The position numbers and the translations under genes were made by a program. Shown one piece after another: positions 7,534 through 16,007 of a DNA stretch of 49,172 nucleotides. Position 1 is the first letter of the stretch. Each line of letters begins with the position of its first letter. Under the pieces are notes generated by a model that worked only from the letters and a program-made list of their open reading frames with translations, was not told where the DNA came from and did not search any database. The stretch covers positions 1 through 49,172 of the forward strand of contig CALXZL010000009.1 in assembly GCA_944393215.1 (NCBI GenBank), given 5' to 3'. This DNA is from an uncultured Alphaproteobacteria bacterium (GTDB lineage: Bacteria; Pseudomonadota; Alphaproteobacteria; RF32; CAG-239).

Positions 7534-10269
7534 CTAAAATTTATATTTAGCATTTAACAAACCTGTGTGGTCTTGATAATCTTGACGGAATTTACCTTCA
7601 TAAGCTGCAGAAATCTCGACATTATCATTAAGATCAGCAGTTAATCCGGCACCGAATTCCATACCGAAACGATCCAAGGCATCGCCTTCAACCGTATAAG
7701 CCGTACCATTTGCTAAAGTAACGACAGAATTGGTATCATCGTTCATTATATCGTAAGTTGCAGCAATTCTGGCTTCAGGTTTAAGATTGATACCATTGTC
7801 AAGTGTCCAGGTTTTGCTTACTTTTGCACCGATAACACCGGTCAAAATATCACTGTCGCTGCTGGAAACACTTTGGTCAGCGGAATCAGTGTATCCGTCT
7901 TGGCTGATATGAACGTAACGCAAACCAACCTCAGGGGTAAGACCGAAATGTTTCATTTTGATATCATATCCGGTCATAGCTTGCAAACCAAAGGTTTCAG
8001 CGTCATAATCAGCTTTAACATTAATACCGGAAACATTTTTGTCTTCGGAATAATCAGACCAACCATAAGAAGCAATGGCATTAACATACCAGTTGCTGGG
8101 TTTATATTCACCATAGATAAATGCAGTATGGGTATCAACATCGGTGCTTCTCTTAAAGCCGTCAATATCTGTTTTGGTATAAGCATATCCCAAACCGACT
8201 TTGGTATTGTCGTTAATATATTTTTCAGCCCCCATTGCAACGCCGTTTGTATCAGCATCAAACCCCTTAGCTTTGGCGGTATCATCCAATTCGGAGTGGT
8301 TGAACAAACCTTGAACCCAAAGGGCTGCACGTTCGAAAATATTATCACCTGAAGACATACCTTCACCGCCGGTAGAAACGGTTCCTCCGGTTAAACGCGT
8401 TCCGACAGCGCCGAAAACTTGGTTTGCAGTTTGTGTTTGTGTATGTTGAACCATTGGCGCTGTTTCGGGAGCAACAGCGGTTAATGCGTCCACATAAGCC
8501 TTTTTATCATTTTGAGACAAATCATTTAATTTAGAAGCAACACTCTGAGCAGTTTCGCTGGCAGAAGTATTATCCTTCATAGCATCCCAAGCTTCAGCTG
8601 TAGAGGCATTATTTGAAGTGCCTCCTGTATTGTCAACAACGTCAGAGGCTGTATTTTCATAAGTAACTTTAAAGTTTTTACCATCTTCGGAAGTAACAGT
8701 ATAACGGTTATTTGAAATTTCTTTGGTGAAATTATCGGTAACGTTTCCTTTGAATAATTCAAAACTTTCAGAATCTCCGATTTCCATTTGTTTGGTAATA
8801 TTCAATGCCAATTTTGAACCGCTCATACCATTGATTGTATTAGCTTGCAAAGATCCGTTAGAATTTTCACCGATTTCAAGTTTAAGAGTAGAACCGGAAT
8901 TAAATGTGGCATCCCCGTCGATAACGGCATTGTTCAAACCAATATTCATCACGCCGCCGTCGGTCAGATTAACATCACCGGTTACTTGAGCGCTGTTTGA
9001 ATTAAAGTTAAGAGTACCGTTACCGTCCAAATTGGTATCTAAGGTTCCATCAATATTTAATATAGCGGCAGAGCCGAGTATAGCGGTCGTTTCAAGCTTA
9101 TCATTTCCGCCATAGATACCTAAAGTTGAGCCCTCGGTAATATTAATGGTACCACCGTTGAGATTAACGTTTCCGCTGCTTGAAAGTTCAGCTTGTTGAC
9201 TATTAACATTTATGGTACCGGAATTTATATTTAAATCATATATATCATCATCAGGAGCATAATCTGCAATATTATTAATGATGGTTTCCGTGCCATTCAT
9301 ATTAATGGTAGCATTGTCAATGTTTAATTCTTTGCGGGCATATAAACCGGTTCCGGAGCTGTAAGTGCCATTATCTGTCAAGGTAATTTCGCCGCCGGAA
9401 ATATTGATGTTACCCTTCCAAGCAGACATTTCTCCGTTGGTTAGCTTAACGGTTCCGCCGCTGATGTTCAAATTTTCAAAACCTTCGGCATTAACATTGG
9501 TATGAATAAATGTTCCGCCTTTGATATTAAAGTCTTTTACTCCTAATGTACCGTTAAAAGAACTCCCCTCATGTTGATCTTTAACCTCAGATATTTGACC
9601 GCCCTCTAAGGTTACATTACCGTTTTGAGCCATAACTTCGGGAGCGGTTAATGTACCGTCCTTAATTGTAATATTACCATTTTGCGAAATTAGAGAGCTA
9701 CTTGTAAAATTGTGATTTCCGCCATTGATGATAATATCTCCGTCAGCAGAAATATACGAGTTTGTTAAGTTAGATTCTCCGCCTTCTAAAGTCAGAGCGC
9801 CGTCTGCCGATATACCATGATTATCAGGATCTTGAGAAGAAGAATTGATTGTCAGATTTGTATTTGTAATTGAAATATTTCCGTTTGCCTCCAAGTCGGA
9901 ATCTTGCATGTCTACGGTAGCACCCTCGATAATCATATTGGAATTATTTGCTAATTCATCGGAATCATTTCCGGCTTCCAAAACACTACCGTTTGAAAGG
10001 TTTAGGTTTCCGTTAATTACAATATCATTATTAGCAGTATCTTTTTCGATTGTTTTAATATCCGAGTTGGAAATATTTAATGTTCCGTCCGTTCCGACTT
10101 GGATCGTTTTGTAATAATATAAGTCTTGGTCAGAAAGAGTTTGTTCGTCATTAATGACAAAATCCTTATCCGGTTCTCCAACCCAAGACTGAGCAAATGC
10201 ATCTGTTGTGCAAACAACAGCAACCAATGCAGTTGAGATTAAAAGTTTATTTTTCATACGATCTAACAT
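7534..10269 (-). CDS. Autotransporter adhesin (beta-helix passenger, C-terminal barrel)
   Basis: A 911-residue type Va secretion protein. The signal peptide is MKNKLLISTALVAVVCTTDAFA after a four-residue N-terminal extension. Residues about 40-500 are short Asn/Gly/Thr-rich repeats such as INGNLNLSNGS and LNISGGTVKL, which is the pattern of a right-handed beta-helix passenger. A helical linker (about 560-630, SQNDKKAYVDALTAVAPE) leads to a barrel of about 260 residues ending in KYKF with the C-terminal aromatic. The passenger should reach the cell surface. No protease triad is evident, so adhesion is the inferred role. Start: the ATG at 10269 lies directly after AAGG, while the ATG at 10257 has the AAGGA 11-12 nt upstream and begins exactly at the signal peptide. 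Either is possible. The gene lies directly behind a structured RNA leader and terminator. Confidence 0.9.
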   Translation of the reverse strand: MLDRMKNKLLISTALVAVVCTTDAFAQSWVGEPDKDFVINDEQTLSDQDLYYYKTIQVGTDGTLNISNSDIKTIEKDTANNDIVINGNLNLSNGSVLEAGNDSDELANNSNMIIEGATVDMQDSDLEANGNISITNTNLTINSSSQDPDNHGISADGALTLEGGESNLTNSYISADGDIIINGGNHNFTSSSLISQNGNITIKDGTLTAPEVMAQNGNVTLEGGQISEVKDQHEGSSFNGTLGVKDFNIKGGTFIHTNVNAEGFENLNISGGTVKLTNGEMSAWKGNINISGGEITLTDNGTYSSGTGLYARKELNIDNATINMNGTETIINNIADYAPDDDIYDLNINSGTINVNSQQAELSSSGNVNLNGGTINITEGSTLGIYGGNDKLETTAILGSAAILNIDGTLDTNLDGNGTLNFNSNSAQVTGDVNLTDGGVMNIGLNNAVIDGDATFNSGSTLKLEIGENSNGSLQANTINGMSGSKLALNITKQMEIGDSESFELFKGNVTDNFTKEISNNRYTVTSEDGKNFKVTYENTASDVVDNTGGTSNNASTAEAWDAMKDNTSASETAQSVASKLNDLSQNDKKAYVDALTAVAPETAPMVQHTQTQTANQVFGAVGTRLTGGTVSTGGEGMSSGDNIFERAALWVQGLFNHSELDDTAKAKGFDADTNGVAMGAEKYINDNTKVGLGYAYTKTDIDGFKRSTDVDTHTAFIYGEYKPSNWYVNAIASYGWSDYSEDKNVSGINVKADYDAETFGLQAMTGYDIKMKHFGLTPEVGLRYVHISQDGYTDSADQSVSSSDSDILTGVIGAKVSKTWTLDNGINLKPEARIAATYDIMNDDTNSVVTLANGTAYTVEGDALDRFGMEFGAGLTADLNDNVEISAAYEGKFRQDYQDHTGLLNAKYKF

Positions 10270-10290
10270 CCTTTTTATAACCAGTTAAAG

Positions 10291-10313
10291 AAAAAACCGC
10301 TCAAAAGAGGCGG
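10291..10313 (-). terminator. Conditional-looking terminator in the autotransporter leader
   Basis: On the minus strand, CCGCCTC-TTTT-GAGCGG (one bulged C) is followed by six T. It lies only 21 nt (or 33 nt) before the autotransporter start, leaving no room for a promoter downstream. Its first two C residues (10312-10313) also belong to the last strand of the upstream RNA pseudoknot. Confidence 0.75.
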
Positions 10314-10460
10314 GCGGATGTTCGAAAACCGTATACGTCCAGACGGCTCGGCTTATTTGGCTGAGCCTTATTCACCGACATCCGTCCCAAAATCAGAAGT
10401 CGGCACAAATTTTAAAGTCATGTGCACATGACCAAACGTATAAAGGGTTTTCGACGCCCT
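10291..10460 (-). ncRNA. Structured leader RNA, copy 1 (riboswitch-like, family not recognised)
   Basis: A minus-strand RNA of about 170 nt. The 5' arm starting AGGGCGUCGAAAACCC (10460 downward) pairs with GGUUUUCGA at 10322-10330, extended by AUACGU/ACGUAU (10434-10439 region with 10332-10338). GGGACGGAUGU (10378-10388) pairs with ACAUCCG-CCC (10312-10321). The order a-b-a'-b' gives a pseudoknot. Inner hairpins are a palindromic GUCAUGUGCACAUGAC (10417-10432) and GGCUC/GAGCC (10345-10367). The terminator follows. A second copy lies at 45256-45447 with compensatory changes. A TAGAAT -10-like box lies just upstream on the minus strand. The family is unknown to me, and the ligand, if any, is unknown. 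Confidence 0.75.
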
Positions 10461-10580
10461 AAGCAAAATTCTATTCAAAAACAACATACAAAAGAAAGAG
10501 GTTTTAATCAAGTGAATTTTAAGAAAAATACTCTGGAAATTAGAAAATATATTGTTATAGTTATTGCGGGGAGAATAAGC

Positions 10581-11330
10581 ATGTTCAAAATATTAGTTCT
10601 TTCACTGTTGTTGGCGGGATGCCAAAGTATAACGATTCCATCTGACTATGTCTATAAAGAAATCCAAACGCGCAATTTTGATATAGCCTCATGGCAAAAA
10701 ATAAGCAATCCGAGCGACGTGTATAAAATATATATCGAAGGCGACGGCTATGCTTTTAATGCCTACGGACAGCCGACACAAGATCCCACGCCGAAAGGAA
10801 CATTAATGCGAGAGTTAGCATTTGGAGATAAAAGCCCGAACGTAATTTATTTGGCACGTCCCTGTCAATATGTTAAGAGTCCGATTTGTACTCAAAGACA
10901 TTGGACCACGGCACGTTTTGCCCCCGAGGTGATAAATTCCGAATATGAGGCAATAAAACAGATAGTAGGTGATTCTCCTATAATTCTGATAGGTTTTTCC
11001 GGCGGAGCGCAAATTGCCGGACTTGTAGCTTCGGCAAAAAACGGGTTAAACGTCAAAAAAATCATAACCATTGCCGGAAATTTAGATCATGAAAGTTGGA
11101 CACAATATCAAAAGCTCCCGTCTTTAAATGAGTCTATGAATTTGGCAGATTATCGGATGCGGTTTGATAAAATTCCGCAAATTCATTATGTCGGAACAAA
11201 TGATAAGGTAATTCCGCCGATATTAGCAAAAAATTTTATTGGGAATAAGGCTCGGATAATAATGGTGCAAGGGGCAACTCATAACAGCGGTTGGGAAACG
11301 ATTTATGATAATATCCGTAATGAAAAATAA
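10581..11330 (+). CDS. Lipoprotein with alpha/beta-hydrolase fold
   Basis: A 249-residue protein. The ATG at 10581 is preferred over an upstream in-frame ATG at 10422 because it has GGGGAG upstream, begins a lipoprotein signal peptide (MFKILVLSLLLAGCQS, lipobox LAGC), and leaves the opposite-strand RNA element free. The nucleophile elbow GFSGGA is near residue 140. An aspartate in GTNDKVIPP and a histidine in GATHNSGW near the C terminus complete a plausible Ser-Asp-His triad. A cysteine pair in RPCQYVKSPICTQ may form a disulfide. It is predicted to be an envelope-anchored esterase or peptidase-like hydrolase of unknown substrate. It is divergent from the autotransporter. Confidence 0.8.
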   Translation: MFKILVLSLLLAGCQSITIPSDYVYKEIQTRNFDIASWQKISNPSDVYKIYIEGDGYAFNAYGQPTQDPTPKGTLMRELAFGDKSPNVIYLARPCQYVKSPICTQRHWTTARFAPEVINSEYEAIKQIVGDSPIILIGFSGGAQIAGLVASAKNGLNVKKIITIAGNLDHESWTQYQKLPSLNESMNLADYRMRFDKIPQIHYVGTNDKVIPPILAKNFIGNKARIIMVQGATHNSGWETIYDNIRNEK

Positions 11331-11333
11331 AAA

Positions 11334-11357
11334 AAAGGCAGTTTTTTTACTGCCTTT
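11334..11357. terminator. Bidirectional intrinsic terminator
   Basis: AAAGGCAGT/ACTGCCTTT (11334-11342/11349-11357) lies between convergent genes, 4 nt after the hydrolase stop. A-rich and T-rich flanks suit both directions. Confidence 0.85.
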
Positions 11358-11374
11358 GGTTTATAAAGAAGAGT

Positions 11375-11992
11375 TTATAAGAGGTGGATTGTGTGATTGA
11401 TATAAGTCACTTTTCTTGTTTCATTAATCAAACATTGTAAAACGTATTTGTCATCATCATTGAATTTTTCCAAGGTAATCTTTATTGTATCTCCTGTTTC
11501 CACAGCCAATAGATCCGGAAGAAATTTTGGCGGGAGAGAGCAAGCAACAAAACTATCTTGTGGAGCTTCAATCAAACAATAATATTTATTCTGAAACAGC
11601 GTTTGTCCACCGTCAAAAGTATACATCATCGGAATCAAAAAGAACCTTTCGATATTCAAGCTAAAACTGAAATAAAACCACCCGGCATCATTTTTTTGAA
11701 CCTCACCTAAGTCCGCATAATTTCGTGACAAATTCTGACAAGAAATAACGCCCATAACATCAGATTGGTCATATACGGGAGATAAGCGCAACATCAAAAT
11801 ATCATTTTGCTTTGCCATAAGAAAAGTTGATGCATCTATATATCTGACGACACAAGAAAAAAGCTTATTATCCGTAGTCAGAATATGACACATGAACGGA
11901 TAATCTTTATGAGCAACATAAAGAAGATGAAGCTTCAAAATCTGAAGTTTAACCTCATATAAACTACCTGTTTTAATAAAAGTCATTTCCAT
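11375..11992 (-). CDS. Hypothetical protein, 205 residues
   Basis: I do not recognise this protein. It has no signal peptide or clear membrane segment. The sequence alternates hydrophobic and polar residues in beta-strand-like stretches (SLYEVKLQILKLHLL, NKYYCLIEAP, GDTIKITLEKF, KYVLQCLINE), and the C-terminal third (about 150-205) could be a small beta-barrel. Cysteines are scattered (positions 35, 47, 85 and others) without a metal pattern. It is probably cytosolic. It converges on the lipoprotein hydrolase and shares its terminator. An alternative start is Met3. Confidence 0.6.
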   Translation of the reverse strand: MEMTFIKTGSLYEVKLQILKLHLLYVAHKDYPFMCHILTTDNKLFSCVVRYIDASTFLMAKQNDILMLRLSPVYDQSDVMGVISCQNLSRNYADLGEVQKNDAGWFYFSFSLNIERFFLIPMMYTFDGGQTLFQNKYYCLIEAPQDSFVACSLPPKFLPDLLAVETGDTIKITLEKFNDDDKYVLQCLINETRKVTYINHTIHLL

Positions 11993-12144
11993 AAAATAAT
12001 AAGTTTAAGGATTAATAATAGCATTTATGAAAGATGAATAAAATAATAATAGATAAAAGTCAAGAAAATGAAAAAAGTAGCAAATTTTTATTTATTTTCG
12101 AAAAAAGATGGGTAATATAAACAAAACGCTAAGGGGAAAAGAAG

Positions 12145-12798
12145 ATGATAGAAATTGTATTAGATGAAAATAAAGAAAATGAATTTTTAAATCGGGCAAG
12201 ACCGGTTTATCAAATAAGCAATTTCCAAGGGGAGGATCTTAAGCACTATCGCGCCGAAGCCAAAAAATTAATTGCTCAATACAAAGAAGAAGAAATAGTT
12301 ATTGTCCGAAACAGTGTCGTCAATTTTTCCTTAAACAAATTTGCCTTGGCTTTGTTCATAGAATCATGCTTATGCGAAAATAATATTGAATGTGTGGTTT
12401 TAAAGGTTGAAGATTCTCAAAAAGCAACGCAAGCATATAAACCATATGTTGCGCTTTGCATTGCTCTCAAATTTGTGATGAGATTATGCCATGAACCGGC
12501 GCCGGTTATATATAAAGAAATATCAGATACCGGATATCTGGGGCTGTCTGTTAACCAAAATTATGCCGACCAAACCATTACGCTAAGTTGGAACGGTAAG
12601 AAAAAAATGGCGGATATGCAGGGTAAAACGCCGGAAGAAGCTCTGATAATTATCGGCATATTGAAAACCTTCTCTTTGGCAAAGCTGGACTATGCCATAC
12701 ATGCAAAAATTAAAATGGATTCGCAAAAACAAAACATCAATCAGGAAAAAGTTATATCTGAGGTTTGTCGTTATGCGCTTCCGCATTTACCTTTTTGA
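12145..12798 (+). CDS. Hypothetical protein, 217 residues
   Basis: Unrecognised soluble protein. A good ribosome site (AAGGGGAAAAG) precedes the ATG at 12145. It opens with an acidic helix (ENKENEFLNRARPVYQ), then EEEIVIVRNSVVNFSLNKFALALFIESCL, which reads like a strand followed by a helix, and a mid-region NQNYADQTITLSWNGKKK. There is no signal peptide. Its 3' end overlaps the 3' end of the convergent gene at 12787 by 12 bp, an unusual tail-to-tail overlap with no room for a terminator between the two. Confidence 0.65.
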   Translation: MIEIVLDENKENEFLNRARPVYQISNFQGEDLKHYRAEAKKLIAQYKEEEIVIVRNSVVNFSLNKFALALFIESCLCENNIECVVLKVEDSQKATQAYKPYVALCIALKFVMRLCHEPAPVIYKEISDTGYLGLSVNQNYADQTITLSWNGKKKMADMQGKTPEEALIIIGILKTFSLAKLDYAIHAKIKMDSQKQNINQEKVISEVCRYALPHLPF

Positions 12799-14097
12799 TT
12801 TTTCTTTAGCCCAAGCCAAAGAAACCTTGTTAAGAAGAGTTTCGGTAAAAACTCTGAGCGGGCTGGAAAGAAGCAAAGGAGAAAGATCCTGCGGCTCCAT
12901 ATTCATATGGGTTGCCAAATTGACAAATTCATCCCAGTCTATGGCATATTTAGGACACAACAATTTATATAAATTATGACAATCATAACGAAGAGACGGA
13001 GAAACATAAAGCCCGGTTCGACTTATGGCAGTCGGAATAGCGGCATTTGTCGTTTCGCAAGCGGCATAACTATCAAGAGTATGAACGACCAACGTGTTGT
13101 CAAAACCTAAAATACCGGGATATATGTTACCGAGTTTTTGTTGGATTTTGAATTCATTTTCAAATTTTCCGAAATATAATCTCCAATTTTGTGGTGTTTT
13201 TTCATCCTCAAAAGCAGCAATTTTTTTACAGTTATAAAACAAAATTTTAGGCTGCGTTAAAGATTGCTCAAACAAAAAATCGGAAACATTACTCGGCGTA
13301 CGAAAACCGTTCACAAAAGCAACGGCATAATCATGTTTTACCAAACGTAGGGCATCGGAAAATATTTTTTGAGCATAATCCAAATCAAATACAATTTCCG
13401 AACCATCCACACGCCCGCCAAGACAGAAAACCACTTTTTTAGGGGTATTGATAAATGTTTGTAATTTTTGTAAATGAGGTTTTAAATCAACATCTTGAGC
13501 TGTTTCGGCAAGTTTAAGTTTAAGCTCATTAAATTTTTCGGTAACTTTTTTTCTGGAAAAGTTATTAATGGTTCCGAGCGTGATGAGAACTTTTTTACGT
13601 AATTTTTTCTTTTGCAAAAGACGGATTCGAGAGCTAAGAGTTAAAACATGTTTCGGAACATTAATCAAATCAACATACTTATAATTATGCAGTCGACTGG
13701 TCAGAACCGCAGTAAAAATAAAGCCAAGGTCATGTGCGGCATAATATTCCTTAATAGCGCGGCACAACATATCCACATTTTCACCGGCGTTTGCGCTTTC
13801 GCTTAAATTATAAACCGTCAAAAAAATTCTGGGAACAAAATTGATATGAGCAAAATAATGATCCAACATTTTAAAAATGACATTTTTAAAAGCGGAATAA
13901 TCTTTGTAAAGAGAAAAATGTAAAGCGTTTTTCACTTCGGAATAATGATTAATCCCTTCGGGTAAAACGAATGCCGTTTCCAAAGATTGTTCGGAGCCGG
14001 TTAACTCTGCCAAAGCATTTAAAGCTCCCAAAATCTGATTTCGGGAACCGACATCGGCAATGGCTAAAGAAAAAGCATATATTTTGTTATAATTCAT
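12787..14097 (-). CDS. Hypothetical protein, 436 residues, possibly ELM1/glycosyltransferase-like
   Basis: A large soluble protein without signal peptide. The middle has strand-helix alternation of a two-domain Rossmann-type fold: KKVLITLGTINNFSRKK (about 183-199), KKVVFCLGGRVDGSE (about 235-249), YAVAFVNGFRTPSN and ILFYNCKKIAAFEDE. Such a layout, with a nucleotide-sugar style glycine turn (LGGRVDGS), is reminiscent of ELM1 or GT-B-like proteins, but no diagnostic motif is present. AGGA lies 8 nt before the ATG. It is transcribed alone, divergent from the small gene at 14227 and convergent with the gene at 12145. Function cannot be assigned. Confidence 0.65.
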   Translation of the reverse strand: MNYNKIYAFSLAIADVGSRNQILGALNALAELTGSEQSLETAFVLPEGINHYSEVKNALHFSLYKDYSAFKNVIFKMLDHYFAHINFVPRIFLTVYNLSESANAGENVDMLCRAIKEYYAAHDLGFIFTAVLTSRLHNYKYVDLINVPKHVLTLSSRIRLLQKKKLRKKVLITLGTINNFSRKKVTEKFNELKLKLAETAQDVDLKPHLQKLQTFINTPKKVVFCLGGRVDGSEIVFDLDYAQKIFSDALRLVKHDYAVAFVNGFRTPSNVSDFLFEQSLTQPKILFYNCKKIAAFEDEKTPQNWRLYFGKFENEFKIQQKLGNIYPGILGFDNTLVVHTLDSYAACETTNAAIPTAISRTGLYVSPSLRYDCHNLYKLLCPKYAIDWDEFVNLATHMNMEPQDLSPLLLSSPLRVFTETLLNKVSLAWAKEKSKR

Positions 14098-14226
14098 TTT
14101 GTTATCCTTAAAATAATATAGAATATAAAATGTTTATTGTTAAATAAGCGTAAAACAAGCCCTTAAAGTTATTGCTAATTTGTTTTAGGAGATTATACTG
14201 AAGGAAAAGATTTTTAAGGAGCAACA

Positions 14227-14616
14227 ATGATAGATTTCAGCAAACAACTTTCGGTCATAGCCAAATTAAAATCATTGGTAAAGATTCCCAAAAGATTCCG
14301 TCGTCACGGAGAAGAAAACCAAATTTCGGAATCAATTGCTAAAAAGATTCAAAAAAGTTCATATGAGCAAACACATAGACCGCAAGATACCAGATATACG
14401 CCACCGTATAAAGAAATTGCCGAGCAGCTTCAGGTCAACAATGATCAAATTTTCCGAGCCGCGGTATTCAATTTAAGCAACATAGCCATAAACAGAAAAC
14501 AATATACCGCAGCCATATTGAGCATATTGGAAAAATCTTTGGAAAATAAAATCAGAACAAAAGAACAGCTGGATTATGTTCGTGGCAAAATCATCCAAAT
14601 TAAACAATCTCAATAA
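14227..14616 (+). CDS. Hypothetical protein, 129 residues
   Basis: A small basic protein with a good AAGGAG ribosome site. Residues 1-45 are Lys/Arg-rich (VKIPKRFRRHGEE). Residues 65-125 look fully helical (PPYKEIAEQLQVNNDQIFRAAVFNLSNIA and KSLENKIRTKEQLDYVRGKI). EIAEQLQVNNDQIFRA resembles a helix-turn-helix-like segment, so nucleic-acid binding is possible but unproven. No known family is recognised. Confidence 0.55.
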   Translation: MIDFSKQLSVIAKLKSLVKIPKRFRRHGEENQISESIAKKIQKSSYEQTHRPQDTRYTPPYKEIAEQLQVNNDQIFRAAVFNLSNIAINRKQYTAAILSILEKSLENKIRTKEQLDYVRGKIIQIKQSQ

Positions 14617-14643
14617 AAAAGAGGTATCCGGCAAAGATACCTC
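14614..14643 (-). terminator. Intrinsic terminator downstream of tadA
   Basis: GAGGTATC/GATACCTC (14621-14628/14636-14643) is followed on the minus strand by TTTTTT. It lies about 100 nt beyond the tadA stop. The 14644-14744 stretch between shows no gene. Confidence 0.75.
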
Positions 14644-14744
14644 TCGAGGCGTGTTATGTCTGTGTCACGTTCTGTGCCTTTAGACAATAGCATGAATTCG
14701 GGATTGGCACAATATGAAATTGGTATATAAAACCAAAGCATAGT

Positions 14745-15209
14745 TTAGCTTTTGTTTTTGCGCTTGTTTTGAAAAAAAGTTTTTAAGAGCGCGGAAGCCT
14801 CTTCTTCTAATATTCCGGATTCCACCAAAGGTTTATGGTGGCAAGTCGGCGCATCGTAAAAACGCACTCCGTTAAGGACGGCACCGCCTTTAACATCTTG
14901 AGCAGCATAGTAGAGATGAGCGATTCGCATAAATGAAATAGCGGCAGCACACATGGTACAAGGCTCCAAAGTAACGTAAATATCCATATCGCGCAATCTG
15001 TTTTGTCCGAGTTTTTCGGCAGCCCGTCGCAAAGCCAAAATTTCGGCATGAGCGAGAGCATCGGTTGAATGCTCTGTTTGATTATGGGCTTGCGCCAAAA
15101 TTTCGCCGGTTTTAGGATTCACGACAACGGCGCCGATAGGCACTTCATCAAGAAAAGCCGCGTGTTTTGCTTGTTCCAGAGCCTGTTGCATATAAAAAAA
15201 TTTATCCAT
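14745..15209 (-). CDS. tadA: tRNA-specific adenosine deaminase TadA
   Basis: A 154-residue zinc deaminase that converts the wobble adenosine 34 of tRNA-Arg(ACG) to inosine. Zinc and catalytic residues are present: H54-A-E56 in LAHAEILAL, and P83-C84-x-x-C87 in LEPCTMC. Length and motif spacing match bacterial TadA, and PIGAVVV (24-30) is the usual first strand. The broader deaminase family includes nucleoside and guanine deaminases, but the EPCTMCAAAIS segment and the adjacency to rRNA/tRNA modification genes favour TadA. It is divergent from rluB with only 75 bp between the starts. Confidence 0.93.
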   Translation of the reverse strand: MDKFFYMQQALEQAKHAAFLDEVPIGAVVVNPKTGEILAQAHNQTEHSTDALAHAEILALRRAAEKLGQNRLRDMDIYVTLEPCTMCAAAISFMRIAHLYYAAQDVKGGAVLNGVRFYDAPTCHHKPLVESGILEEEASALLKTFFQNKRKNKS

Positions 15210-15284
15210 GACATTTGCCGCTTGTTGAAAAAAAATGTTTTCTATATTAATATAACGAGCAAAATAAAAAAGAAAGAAAATTTT

Positions 15285-16007
15285 ATGAGTGAGAGATTAG
15301 CAAAATTCATTGCCAGAAGCGGAATCTGTTCCCGCCGGGCGGCAGAAGAACTTATTCTGCAAAAACGTGTTACGGTCAACGGAGAAATAATATCCTCTCC
15401 GGCATTTAATGTTGAGGGGAGTGAAAAGATTCTGCTTGACGGAGAGAAATTACCCCAAATTGAGACAACCAGAGTCTGGATATATTATAAGCCGGTCGGT
15501 TTGGTTACAACCCATAAAGATGAAAAAAATCGTCCGACGGTTTTTGAACATCTTCCGGAAGGCTTGCCTCGGGTTATTTCCGTCGGTCGACTGGATTTAA
15601 ATTCGGAAGGCTTACTCTTGCTGACCAATAATGGCGAACTTTCTCGCAAATTAGAGTTGCCGTCCAACGGTTGGGCGCGGCGCTATAAAGTACGCGTGCA
15701 TGGAAAAATCGATGAAGCCAAATTAGCCGACTTAAAACAAGGCACGGAAGTGGACGGAATACAATATGGTTCAATCAAAGCGGAAATAATCACCGTAAAA
15801 GGAAGCAATGCATGGCTGCAAATCACGTTGACCGAAGGCAAAAATCGTGAAATCAGAAAAGTGATGAAATCACTGGGACTGGAAGTCAACCGTCTGATTC
15901 GCTTATCATATGGACCGTTCCAGCTGGGAAATTTGCAGCCCGGAGAAGCTAAAGAAGTCCCGCAAAAAGTTTTAAAAGAACAACTGGGAGCAAAATTTGT
16001 CGGATGA
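15285..16007 (+). CDS. rluB: 23S rRNA pseudouridine synthase, RluB-type
   Basis: A 240-residue RsuA/RluB-family pseudouridine synthase. The N-terminal S4 RNA-binding domain (MSERLAKFIARSGICSRRAA, then VTVNGE) is followed by the catalytic domain with D104 in SVGRLDLNSEGLLLL and the C-terminal NREIRKVMKSLGLEVNRL segment. The ATG at 15285 is chosen because it starts the S4 domain. A longer in-frame reading to 15069 runs antisense through tadA and is not credible. The family also contains RsuA, RluE and RluF. RluB is the best fit by length and by the S4 domain, but specificity for U2605 is inferred. It overlaps rsmD by 4 nt (ATGA), so the two are co-translated. Confidence 0.88.
   Translation: MSERLAKFIARSGICSRRAAEELILQKRVTVNGEIISSPAFNVEGSEKILLDGEKLPQIETTRVWIYYKPVGLVTTHKDEKNRPTVFEHLPEGLPRVISVGRLDLNSEGLLLLTNNGELSRKLELPSNGWARRYKVRVHGKIDEAKLADLKQGTEVDGIQYGSIKAEIITVKGSNAWLQITLTEGKNREIRKVMKSLGLEVNRLIRLSYGPFQLGNLQPGEAKEVPQKVLKEQLGAKFVG

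Noticed and set aside
10291-10460. Element as 6S RNA, SRP RNA, tmRNA or a known riboswitch
   Set aside because: None of their diagnostic segments is present, and the pseudoknot order and invariant ends do not match those I know. A covariance search is still needed.
10422-10580. N-terminal extension of the hydrolase gene from an ATG at 10422
   Set aside because: It has no ribosome site, would precede a complete lipoprotein signal peptide at 10581 and overlaps the conserved opposite-strand RNA element.
15069-15284. Longer reading of rluB upstream of 15285
   Set aside because: It runs antisense through tadA and adds no family sequence. The S4 domain starts at 15285.
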